From Symbiodinium natans (taxonomy: Eukaryota; Sar; Dinophyceae; Suessiales; Symbiodiniaceae), in NCBI GenBank assembly GCA_905221605.1, contig CAJNDS010002779.1, positions 1,014,616-1,078,615 on the forward strand: DNA of 64,000 nucleotides. Direction: 5' to 3'. Shown one piece after another: positions 11,049-20,673 of this stretch (position 1 is its first letter; each line of letters opens with the position of its first letter). Below the pieces are notes generated by a model that was not told the DNA's origin, searched no databases, and saw nothing but the letters and a program-made list of their open reading frames with translations. A program made the position numbers and the translations under genes.

Positions 11049-14000
11049 CATGGACAGATGCTGACTGAGCGTCGTGGTTGGCGGGCTAGATGTACCTGCT
11101 TGCAATTTGCTTGTTGGAAAGTTAGAACTCTACAGGTGAACTTAGAATCATGTCAGATGGAGCCCTTTCTCTAGAAGGTAAAGAACCCCAAAAACTCGAG
11201 GAACTTTGCAATGAGTTGGCAAGGCACAACATAGGCCTAGCTGCCATATCTGAGCACCGATGGAAAGGAGAAGGTGTGTACCAAGTCAATGCTGAGTGGA
11301 AGTTTATCTATTCTGGTCTCCCTCTCGAAGCTCCTAAAGCGCAGTCTGGTGCGGGATTTTTGCTACACGCGTCCTTATTTGCAGCTTGGAGAGCTGCTGG
11401 GGAATTCTGTGAGTTTGGTGGAGCACGTTTGTTGAAGCTGCGTCTCAAAATTGCTGGAAGACTGTTTTCTGTCATCTCGGTGTATGCGCCCACGTTTCAA
11501 TGTTCAGATGTTGAAAAAGAAGGATTCTACGACAATCTGGGTGCCATGCTTAAGTCTACAAACTCCCGGGATGAGCTTGTCGTTATGGGAGATTTTAATG
11601 CAAGGGTGGGAATACAGGATCTGGCTGAGTCTGAGCAAAGTGGGATCCAACTACGAGATCCTGTCGGGAGGTTTGGCCTTCCCGAGGTGAATGACAATGG
11701 TGGGCTCTTGCTGGAGTTTTGTGCATCTCAGCACAAGCACAACTTGCGTATCATGAGCACATGTTTTCAACACAAACATTATGGTACCTGGTACCACCCC
11801 TCATCTAGGAAGTGGTTTCAAATTGATCATGTTATCTGCAGTAGGAGAACTGGAGGTTTGGTTCAGGACGTCCAAGTCATGCCGGGTTATGCGCATGAAA
11901 CTGATCATCGCTGTGTTAAACTGAAGCTTCGTATTCCTGCCAAAAAGTGCCTCGGTCGTTTCTACGGCAGACATCATAATCAAGGTCGAGATATGCGACC
12001 GGTCCCGCTCAATGTGAGTCGGTTAACGGATCCTTCGGTCCAGGAGGCTTACAAAGGCCCTTTGCATGAGTTGGCATCAGATGGTCTTTTCGACGAGGGG
12101 TACGAGTTGTTCGGGTATGCTTTGCGAAAAGTTGGAGAGGCCAAAGTAGGTATGGTAGTACCCGGAAAGTCTGCTCCATGGAAGGAGGCTAATCAAGAAA
12201 AGTTGGCGGAGCTGAGCGATTTGAAACGCCAGGCCCGCAATCCGCGCAATCCGCATGATGCTAACTACAAAAGTATGTGTAAGAAAGTTAAAACTGAAAC
12301 GCGGAAAATGCTCAATCAATGGTGGTCAAGTAAGGCTCGCTCCATTCAGGACCAGGTAGATGCTAAAGACCACAATCACCAATTTGCTGGCTATAGGGAG
12401 TTGCGTACCTTGTTGGTCAAACCGAAAGGAGTGTCTCCCCGGCTCAAAGATCACCAAGTCGGCTCGGGTCAAGCGTTGGGCAGAGTACTTTTCTGACTTG
12501 CTTAATGTACCTGCGACGGTGCAGCAGACGGAGCTGGATGGAGTTTCAGTCAAACTTCCGGCAGGTGAACTGGACAAGGTTCCTTCGTTCGCTGAAACTG
12601 TTGCGGCGGTGAATAAGTTAAAACAAGGCAAGGCTGCGGGTCCCGACGGGGTTCCGCCAGAAGTCATTCAGGCTCTTGACGCAACCAATCTACGGATCCT
12701 GCATGAGATGTTTGCTCGGGTGTGGAAAGGAATCGATGTCATGCCGCTGGAATGGAGAGAGGCTTTTTTGGTGCCATTGCCCAAGAAAGGGGATTTACAA
12801 TTATGCAAAAATTGGAGGGGCGTCTTACTCGCCTCGGTACCGGGCAAGGTTTTTTCTCGCATGATCAATGGCAGGCTTCAGGTATATTGTGAAAACCACC
12901 GGATCCTCCCAGAATCACAATGCGGCTTTAGATCAGGTCGCGGAGTCATGGACATGGTATTTACGTTAAAAATGGCAATGGAAGTGGCTGCCTGCAAACG
13001 ACACCCATTTCATGTCCTTTTCGTGGATCTAGTCAAGGCATATGATTCTGTGTCCAGGGTGGGGCTCTGGGAAATACTACAAAAGAAAGGGGTTCCCCCT
13101 AAAATGCTTTCCCTCATCCGTTCTTATTATGCAGACAAAAAGGCGCAGGTCTCGGTAGAGGGGGTGTTATCCTCGGTCTTCGACTTATCCACGGGGCTGG
13201 GGCAGGACTGCTGTTTGGCTCCCCTTCTTTTCAATATCTTTTTGTCTGCAGTTATGGAAGCATGGCAGCGCAAGTCTGGAGGAGGGGTTAAGTGGTTAAC
13301 AAAAATCGATGGTATGTTAGGGCACAGGGAAGCAATGGACAAGTACTCATCATGGATTTGAGGAACTTGGTTATGCTGACGATGCGGCACTTCTGCTTAA
13401 CACGCTTGCAGAGCTAAGGGAGAAAACTGTTCTTTTCCAGGCACACTTACAAACCTGGGGGCTTACACTCTCCGTGGAAAAGACAAAGGCGTTAACTACA
13501 CATTCCCATACACCGGCTCCTATCCCAGTGGAAGAGCGTGACGGCTTCTCCGAGGTGGAATTTGTAGCCTCATTTGTGTATCTAGGGGTTCTTATTGACT
13601 GTAAAGGCACGTCTGACCCTGCGGTGCTGCAGCGCATCGACAAGGCAAGAAAGGCCTTTTGGGCACTCAATTCGTCCGTTTGGAAGGTTGCGCAATTGAG
13701 TTTATCCACCAAAATGAGTGTTTATCGTGCATGCGTTCTGTCGGTATTGCTGTTCGGTGCAGAAACATGGACGCCGACGTACCCCACTGTCAGAGCGTTG
13801 GAAAAGTTCCACATGATTTGCCTGCGCCGAATTTCGAACACTGGCCTTCGTTTTCAACGGGAACATTCTGTTTCTAACGTACAGCTGCGGAAATGGCTAG
13901 GGGCACCTACTATCATTGAGTTGGTTAGACAGGCGAGGGTCCGATGGCTGGGACATGTTGGACATATGGCCGATCATCGCCTGCCAAAACAATTGCTGCA

Positions 14001-15135
14001 TGGTTGGTTGCCGGAGGAATTGGGTATTCCTCGGGCGCCAGGAAGGCAGCGTGGAAAACTCTTTAGGGAAGTAGTTTCGGCAGACCTCGACATTGTGGGG
14101 CTGCCACGACGGGGTTGGTTACAGCTCTGCCAGTCGGATACGGATCGACAAATATGGCGCGCTGCGGTGTGGCAGGCAGCCGTCTGGAGCAAGCCTCGTC
14201 AGCCGAGGGCTGGAGAGTGTCCTAATGTTACTATTAAATCAACAAGTCGTCAGGCAACAGTCAAAAAACGGGTTGGGCGTGTCGAGCGGGTGGAAAAGGC
14301 CAAAAAACACATCACGGCCACTTTACTGCCGGAGTCGAAATTTCTCCAGTGGGAAGCTAATCGGGGGGGTAGGGAGGAGTCACTTGCTCGTATTCGGCCG
14401 GTGGTTCAGGCTCTGCTTCAGGATAATCCAGAACTTGAACTAGCCGATCTTCTTTCGCAATTGTTTAGCACCGTGATGATGGATGATGTCGGACAATGGG
14501 AGACGGAAGCTGATTTGGCTCTTGGTCGGTTGTGTGTGGCGTCAATATTCTACTCCATATCCCGAATGCCTCCTGTAATCCCTGGTGCTGCGCATACTGG
14601 TGTCACCCCTAGACGAATCAGACGCAAAATGGCCACCCCTGCATGGGTAATACGCAAACAAGTACAGGCTGCAGCAGAAGACCCAAACGAGGCACGTGTA
14701 CGAGCCAAATATTTCAAGCCGGGTCGGTACGTTCAAAAACAGGGAGGGCAGTTTCGTTGTCCACTGCCTGGCTGTGGGAAGTGTTATACAACGCGGTCGG
14801 GGTTGGCGCACCATCAAATCCTACAGCATAAGGAAGGCACATTCCGGGCCGAAGGGTTTAACTGCCCACAATGTCCGCGGAGTTTTGACAGGGAATCGGC
14901 TCTGACTGGGCATCTCAGGAAAGAGCATGTTATGCAGTCACCCCATGTTTGTCCATTTTGCTCGGGATATTGGCCAGGGCCATCTAGTCTTCGGTTGCAT
15001 ATAGCCGCCGACCATAAATTTGAGCAGAGTGAGTTCCCGAGAACGTGTCCGATATGCGTCAAGGAAATAGGCCATAGCGAGCAGTATAGAACAGTTCACC
15101 ACTTTAAATATCACTTGAAAAGATGCCACTTGTGA
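11049..15135 (+). pseudogene. Endonuclease-RT-zinc finger polyprotein with three frame breaks (element C)
   Basis: The endonuclease begins with ACWKVRTLQ near 11,107 in one frame and continues from about 11,165 in another. It carries AISEHRW, MGDFNARVG near 11,590, WFQIDHVIC near 11,813 and ETDHRCVKL. The RT has GKAAGPDGV near 12,628, GFRSGRGVMDM near 12,921, VDLVKAYDSVSR near 13,024 and GYADDAALL near 13,370. The segment between RT and fingers includes RWLGHVGHM. Fingers of C2H2 type follow, including CPLPGCGKCY, CPQCPRSFDR and CPFCSGYWPG. Breaks lie near 11,165, 12,430-12,490 and 13,350. The 11,049 start is a guess. Confidence 0.85.
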
Positions 15136-15342
15136 ATCTCGTCCTTTCAGTTCCAAGCAGACATCCTAAACCGTTAACTCTGGCTGGGGACGTGGGATTG
15201 GTTGTGCTGCTGCTATGTTATTGTTGTCCACTTTATTTTGTACCTTTAGTGACTGCGCGCAAATTGTATTCCGCCGAGCTTTTGAGTGCTCAAGCGCTGT
15301 TCGTGGTTTTTCGTATTTGTGGGCCGCTAGTCGGCCATCGCC

Positions 15343-15947
15343 ATGGATGCCGAGTCTGTGGGCAAAAGGTTGTCTTACTTGGAGTCCACTGTTCACAGTG
15401 TTGGCTCTCTTGCTGTACATACAGCAAAGGGGGTTGGCAAAGATAGGAGCAGCAGGCAGGTGGTGGCGTTTTTCGTGGGGCAGGCCAAGGAGAGGGCGTA
15501 CTTGGGAGTGCCAGGGCCAGTAGGGAGGAAGGCAGGTCGCTGGGTCCAGGCCACAAGCAGCAAGGGGTGGATGGCGAAGGCGAACCCCTTCAGGAAATCC
15601 TGGGGGCAAGTGTGGTGTCGGTGGAGGCGGCCTTCTACAGAGAACCGCGGGGGGAGTCGGCGGACCCTTGGCTGTTCACCATTTTGTGCAAGCCTTCGCT
15701 GGAGGGGCTACGCTTGCGGTCAGCGCTGGGCAGTGAGGCGGTGCGCAGTGCCACTAAGAAGCGTGAGGATGGTGGGTACCCTCCACTGGGGCTTCGTGAG
15801 GGCAAGTTCTTGCCGGGGCGGCTGCTTGCGGATGCGCTCCAGGACGTTGAGCAGTATTCCGAGGACGAAATTCGGGGGGCAAGAGCGGTGGTGGTAAAGA
15901 GGATGAACGTCGGCAGCGGAACGGCGTGGGTCCTCCGTGGCGACTGA
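15343..15947 (+). pseudogene. Accessory ORF of element C, frameshifted
   Basis: An ATG at 15,343 begins a coiled-coil-like segment (KRLSYLESTVHSVGSLAVHT) that matches the start of the B and D accessory proteins. The frame changes between about 15,460 and 15,570. The second half contains SLEGLRLRSAL and a GYPPLGLREGKFLPG segment equivalent to the core of D. The basic tail is reduced. Confidence 0.7.
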
Positions 15948-16205
15948 GCAGGGTCGGACTGCAAAGCGCTAAGCTGTGGAGGAGACGCGGAAAGGGTTAA
16001 AGGTATGACAAGTTGTTATTTGGTTATTTATTCGGTTCGATGTTTGTTGTTTAGTCCCAAACATAATGTGGCAAGGGGGGGGGGGGGCGGTTTGTCGACG
16101 TGGTGACAGTGGGCGTCGTGTTCTTTCGAAAATGCCCCCTCGACCAGAGGTGCTGGTGTGTGTTTTTCAGGAATGCGGCCCTGTGCCGTCAGGGCCTTGA
16201 AATGC

Positions 16206-16248
16206 CAGCGGTACCGCCCGCTGTGCTTACGACCGGTACCGTCCGGTC
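16206..16248 (+). repeat. Two CGG-UACCGY-CCG hairpins, 3' end of element C
   Basis: CAGCGG-TACCGC-CCGCTG (16,206-16,223) and GACCGG-TACCGT-CCGGTC (16,231-16,248) have perfect six-pair stems. The outer bases differ from each other and from the B copies, while the loop is the same. Confidence 0.8.
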
Positions 16249-16632
16249 TAGTTCTTTGTCTCTTTGAGTTGTTTTGCACCTTTGGTTGATGTCTGTTATG
16301 TGGGTGCTCAATATACAGTGTGGTTTTGAGACTATTTGTGGATGGGGCGGAAGGTTTTGAGCGTTCTCGACATCTACGGGTGTTGTGTTGATTGGTGCCT
16401 CTTGTTGCGGGGATGGTCCTTTTTGTCTTTTAGGGTTCTGGGTTCGGTCTTTGTTCCTCTTTGTTTGGTTCTGTAGGTGGGTCTGGGTTCGACTCTGACT
16501 GTGAGCAAGCAGGCGCATCTCGCGCTGAACAGTTTTGGTGTGGTTTCCTGTGCAGGAGCTGTCACAGTTTGCCTGCTTGGTCGGGGGCGACTGTGGCAAG
16601 TCCGGCTTTGGGGACTACACGAGTTTTTGGTT

Positions 16633-16872
16633 CTGGGATGATGCCCCCGGAGGGGGCGGTGACATCCTCTTCCAGGCTTGCGATGACCGGGGCAAAGTCC
16701 GACCTCCACCTCACCGTGGTGCCCCGGTGTTCCCGACATACTTAAGAGTTCTTGCTGTGTGGCGACTTTTCTGCATTAACATGTCGGCTAACGGAGGCGG
16801 CGGGGGGGGGGGGCACCAAACCTGGGAACGGGGCTTCCTTTTTTGGAAGCAACCCGGGGGAGGTCCCTCCCC
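16633..16872 (+). promoter_or_regulatory. Structured 5' leader RNA of element D
   Basis: Stem I pairs CTGG and GGATG (16,633-16,640) with CATCC (16,663-16,667) and CCAG (16,672-16,675), enclosing GCCCCC-GGA-GGGGGC. Stem II pairs ACCGGGGCA (16,686-16,694) with TGCCCCGGT (16,720-16,728). Stem III is GCTTCC with GGAAGC (16,833-16,850), and the next stem pairs GGGGAGG with CCTCCCC (to 16,872). Each stem differs in sequence from its partner in B or C yet stays paired. Confidence 0.65.
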
Positions 16873-17025
16873 GACCGGCAGTTCAGCCTAGCTAGCTGTT
16901 CTGCTGTATCAATAGCTACCACACGGGATAGAAGTGTTCGAACCTGCCATACTGCATCTACTCGCCCAATTGTGAATGCGGACAGGCGTGAGCAGCGTAG
17001 ATGTGGTGGGCCTAAGCGTGCTAAG

Positions 17026-19060
17026 CTAAACTGGGGATGCTGGAATGTTCAAACCATGAAAAGTGATCTTGAGATTACACAAAGGGGGGGAGTAAAGATC
17101 GTAGGCACAGATCCGCAGAAAGTGGTTGACTTGTGTGGGGAACTCCAACGTAAAGGTGTCAGTTTGTGCGCGGTGTCTGAGCACAGGTGGAAAGGGGAGG
17201 GTTCGTGCGCAATTGGAGAGGACTGGCTGTGTGTTTACTCGGGGTTGGAAAATCCTAAGAAGGCGTCGCAAGGGGTGGGTTTTCTCTTGAACAAGGACAT
17301 GCAGTACGCGTGGAGGAGGGCTGACGAGCTGTGTGAGTGTGGTGGTGGGCGGCTACTGCGTATCAGGTTAAAGATAAACGGGCGTTTCGTTTCAGTTATT
17401 TCGTGCTATGCGCCGACATTCCAGTGTTCAGAAGAAGAGAAGGAGGCGTTTTATGCGCAATTTGGAGACATGATGGACAAGGTCGCTCCGCGAGATGAAT
17501 TAATCTTTATGGGTGATTTTAATGCCAGGGTTGGGACTCGTGACCCGGACGAGGCCGGAAATGATGGAGATGGGTTACGGGAGATGGTTGGGAGACACGG
17601 ACTGGCGGAAGTTAATGAAAATGGCACTCGGCTGCTGGACTTTTGTTCGGGGCGGGATCGGGATGCACCGGTAGTTGCTAGCACACTTTTCAAACACAAC
17701 GTCTATGGCACATGGTTTCACCCTTCTTCTAGACGATGGTTTCAGATAGACCATGTCATATGCAAGCGAAGATCACTGGGGCTTATACACAACGTTCAGG
17801 TTATGCCGGGCTACGTGCATCGCACAGATCATCGGTTCGTCAAAGTAACCCTGTCGGTGCCTAGAAAAGTTGCACTTGGGCGCAATTTCTCACGGGGCAC
17901 CACGAGGGAGATCACAGGTAGGGTGCCTAGGCTTAATGTGGGCAAGCTCGGGCAAGCTGAAACTTGTAAGAACTTTAACCAACAGCTCCATGAGTTTGCT
18001 GCAGATGACAAGTATGAGCTCTTTGGCAATGGCATGCGGAAAGTAGCGGTGTCCATGTTGGGGACTGTACAGGCCAGAAATGTTCCGGCTTAGCAAGTGG
18101 GGCATGAGGAATACCTTGAACAGCTTAGTCGGGACAAGCGGGAGGCAGCGGCGCGGTCACCGTTAGGCTTTCAGTCTGAGGAGTATAAAACGGCGTGTAA
18201 GATGTCAAAACGAGTTGTGAAACGGTTGATAAACCAGTGGTGGAATGAAAAGGCTCGCAGTATACAAGAAATGGTAAATGCAAAGGATCATAACTATCAG
18301 TTTGCAGCCTACAGGGAATAGAGGCAGATTTTTGTTGGAGGACACAGAAAAGCGGGGAAACTGCGGGACCAGCGTGGGGCCTTGCTGCTAACTAAGTCGG
18401 AAAGGGTGGACAGATGGCAACAATATTTCTTTGACCTGCTAAATGTGCCAACACAAGTGGAGCAGACTGAGATGAATGGTATCAGTTGGAAGGTTCCGGA
18501 GGTGTCTCTTGCAGAGACGCCTACTATCAAGGAGACTATTGCTGCCATACAGAGACTAAAAAAGGGCAAAGCATCAGGGCCGGATGGAATTGAAGCTGAA
18601 ATTCTTATGTCACTAGATCCCACCAATGTGCGAATACGACATGAGTTCCACTGCCGTATTTGGGAGGGGCTCGAAGAACTCCCGAAGGAATGGCGTGCGT
18701 CCTATCTGGTCCCCTTGCCCAAAAAGGGCGATCTTACCTTGTGTAAGAATTGGCGAGGTATACTCTTGGCATCCATTCCGGGATATAAGTATGCAGAAGA
18801 GGCAGGATTGTTGCCAGAGGCACAATGTGGATTTAGAGCGGGGCGTGGTGTCATTGATGCTATCTTCTGCCTTAAAATGGGAATGGAGCTTGCGGCGTAT
18901 AGACATCACCCGTTTTATGTACTCTTCGTGGATCTAGTCAAGGCGTACGACTCCGTCTCAAGGGCTGGGGTATGGACCATCTTGAGAAAAAAAGGTGTGC
19001 CGGCCAAATTCGTGGAACTGGTCAAGGATTATTATTCTGGTAAGTGCACACAAGTCAGTG
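17026..19060 (+). pseudogene. Endonuclease-RT polyprotein, truncated, with in-frame stops (element D)
   Basis: Conserved sequence begins at NWGCWNVQT near 17,029; no upstream in-frame ATG was found, so the start is open. The endonuclease has AVSEHRW, MGDFNARVG near 17,509, WFQIDHVIC and RTDHRFVKV. A TAG at 18,091 stands where C has TGG (Trp), and a TAG near 18,319 where B and C have a leucine. The RT has GKASGPDGI near 18,566 and VDLVKAYDSVSR near 18,929. A short gap after IPGYKYAEEA suggests a small deletion. Similarity ends near 19,060, before the FADD motif. Confidence 0.85.
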
Positions 19061-19158
19061 AAGTATCATTTAAAACAAGTGCATCTGGGTTGAGCTTGTC
19101 ACCAAGCTGCACAATGCGCAGTGCCTCTTGGCTCAGATAGGGTGGACAGTTCGGAGCC

Positions 19159-19911
19159 ATGGCAAACGTGGAAGAACGACTTCAACAGTTAGAAACCCAA
19201 GTTGATGGTGTTGCGCGCCTGGCCTCGGCCACGGCAAAGGGTACTGGCAAGGACTGGGCTGGAAGGGTGGTTGTATGCTTCGGTACGGGGGCGTTCAAAG
19301 AGAGCATTCTGGACTGCCTACGTCAGTGGGAAACCGGGGCGGAAGCAGCCAGGTTGGCAAAGGCAGAGGGGGGTGCTGCGAGCGGTGCGGCGGGGACTGG
19401 CAATGAGGGCGGCAGGCCACCGCCGCTCAAAATGCAGTTGTTCACAAAGGTGGTGGAACAGTTGGTCCGGCAGGGTGTGGGTGAGCCGGTGGCAAGCACG
19501 CTGCGACACACACCGCAGACGGCGGTTGAATCTGCGTATTGCAAGAATCCCGAAGCAACGGACGAACGCCCGGTCATATTTACGATCTCCTTCAAAGGAA
19601 ACATCGAAGGATTGGCGGCACGAGGTGCTCTCGACAGCCAGACAGTTCGTGATGCTATTGCCAAACGTGGTGGCCAATTCCCACAACTTGGCTTACGCCC
19701 TGGCCGCTACTTACCGGGGGTTCTGCGTCGGGAGGTCCTCTCAAGCTTGGGGTACACTGAAACGGAGATCCAGGACTACTTTAAGGGCAAAGGCGGCAAG
19801 GGTGCTGGCGGAAAAGGCAAGGGTGACGGGCCTGGGGCGGCGGGAAAAAGGGAGGCTGGGCAGCGGCTGTCGGTGGCTATGCAGAGGGAACACAAGCAAC
19901 GGAAGGCGTAG
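19159..19911 (+). CDS. Accessory ORF of element D, ORF1p-like
   Basis: This intact 250-residue protein starts with ATG at 19,159. Residues 1-30 (VEERLQQLETQVDGVARLAS) fit a coiled coil. PPPLKMQLF and GVGEPVASTLR precede a core with EGLAARGAL at about 150-158 and a GLRPGRYLPG segment. The tail from about residue 209 is rich in Gly and Lys (GKGGKGAGGKGKG) and could bind RNA non-specifically. It closely matches the element B protein. The polymerase just upstream is truncated, so any activity would need a partner element. No named domain is recognised. Confidence 0.75.
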   Translation: MANVEERLQQLETQVDGVARLASATAKGTGKDWAGRVVVCFGTGAFKESILDCLRQWETGAEAARLAKAEGGAASGAAGTGNEGGRPPPLKMQLFTKVVEQLVRQGVGEPVASTLRHTPQTAVESAYCKNPEATDERPVIFTISFKGNIEGLAARGALDSQTVRDAIAKRGGQFPQLGLRPGRYLPGVLRREVLSSLGYTETEIQDYFKGKGGKGAGGKGKGDGPGAAGKREAGQRLSVAMQREHKQRKA

Positions 19912-19943
19912 GCTCCCTGGCTATTTAACGTACACCCTTTTTT

Positions 19944-20290
19944 GTGAAAGTCGGTACCGTCCGGCTTTGGGAGTGACTACCGGTACCGTCCGGTTTGTCG
20001 CATGGGATCGGTGCCGTCCATCCCAGGAGCGCGTTTTATATGGCTTGTTCGCGATGAGGTATGACAGTGAAGAGTGTTTAGTTGTTTCCCTAACAGTTTT
20101 GTCTGGGTCTTTTTGGTTATACCCGGGAGTGTGAAAGTCGGTACCGCCCGGCTTTGGGAGTGACAACCGGTACCGTCCGGTTTGTCGAATGGGATCGGTA
20201 CCGTCCATCCCAGGAGCACGTTTTATATGACTTATACGCGATGAGGTATGACAGTGAAGAGTGTTTAGTTTGTTCCCCTAACAGTTCTGT
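19944..20290 (+). repeat. Tandem 187-bp duplication carrying six hairpins, 3' end of element D
   Basis: Two copies of a roughly 187-bp unit each hold three hairpins. In copy 1 these are at 19,947-19,968, 19,979-19,994 and 20,004-20,024. In copy 2 they are at 20,134-20,155, 20,165-20,182 and 20,191-20,211. The stems are AAAGTCGG/CCGGCTTT, (A)ACCGG/CCGGT(T) and GGGATCGG/CCATCCC. All have the loop TACCGT or TACCGC, except one TGCCGT. In the second hairpin, copy 2 has an extra A-T pair that copy 1 lacks. Confidence 0.8.
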
Positions 20291-20521
20291 CTTTTCGATT
20301 TGGGTTTGGTCATTCCCCGTTGGGTAGGTATGAAGCTTTTTCCTCTGATGCGAAATCTCATCCCCTTTGACATACGTGACGTCGCAGTGTTTATCTGCAC
20401 GCTTGTGCCAAAACAGTTTCGGGCTGTTTTTCCATGCCTAACTGCCGTAAAGGTTGCCAGGGAGGGCTTGGGCGACCTCCTTGACGCCGACTTCGGCAGT
20501 GGCAGACACGGCCGAGTTTTC

Positions 20522-20588
20522 CCGGGACGAGGGCGGCTACCAGCTGCCGCGCACGTCCGTTTCCAGGCTTGCGATGATGGCCATCATC
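20522..20588 (+). promoter_or_regulatory. Leader stem I before element E
   Basis: GGACG (20,524-20,528) pairs with CGTCC (20,554-20,558) around GCGGC and GCCGC, followed by TTCCAGGCTTGCGATGA. A palindrome GATGATGGCCATCATC ends the block (20,573-20,588). It is the same leader motif as in B, C and D, although E belongs to another polymerase family; it may belong to E or to a fragment of a D-like element. Confidence 0.45.
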
Positions 20589-20673
20589 GGCGTGTTCTTT
20601 CCTCAGCACGTCCTGGGCCTCTTCAAGGCGCTGAGAGTCACGCTCCTTTGTCCAGTGCGTTGCTACTAAGGGC

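Larger units (their letters stand above)
10680..16260 (+). mobile_element. LINE-like retrotransposon C
   Basis: Leader stems, a polymerase with few frame breaks, a broken accessory ORF and two terminal hairpins are all present. It is the most complete polymerase of the B/C/D family in the window. Confidence 0.85.
16513..20290 (+). mobile_element. LINE-like retrotransposon D, internally deleted
   Basis: It has a full leader, the endonuclease and the first half of the RT, then jumps to an intact accessory ORF. The RT FADD motif, the connecting region and the zinc fingers are lost between about 19,060 and 19,159. The 3' end has duplicated hairpin clusters. Confidence 0.8.
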
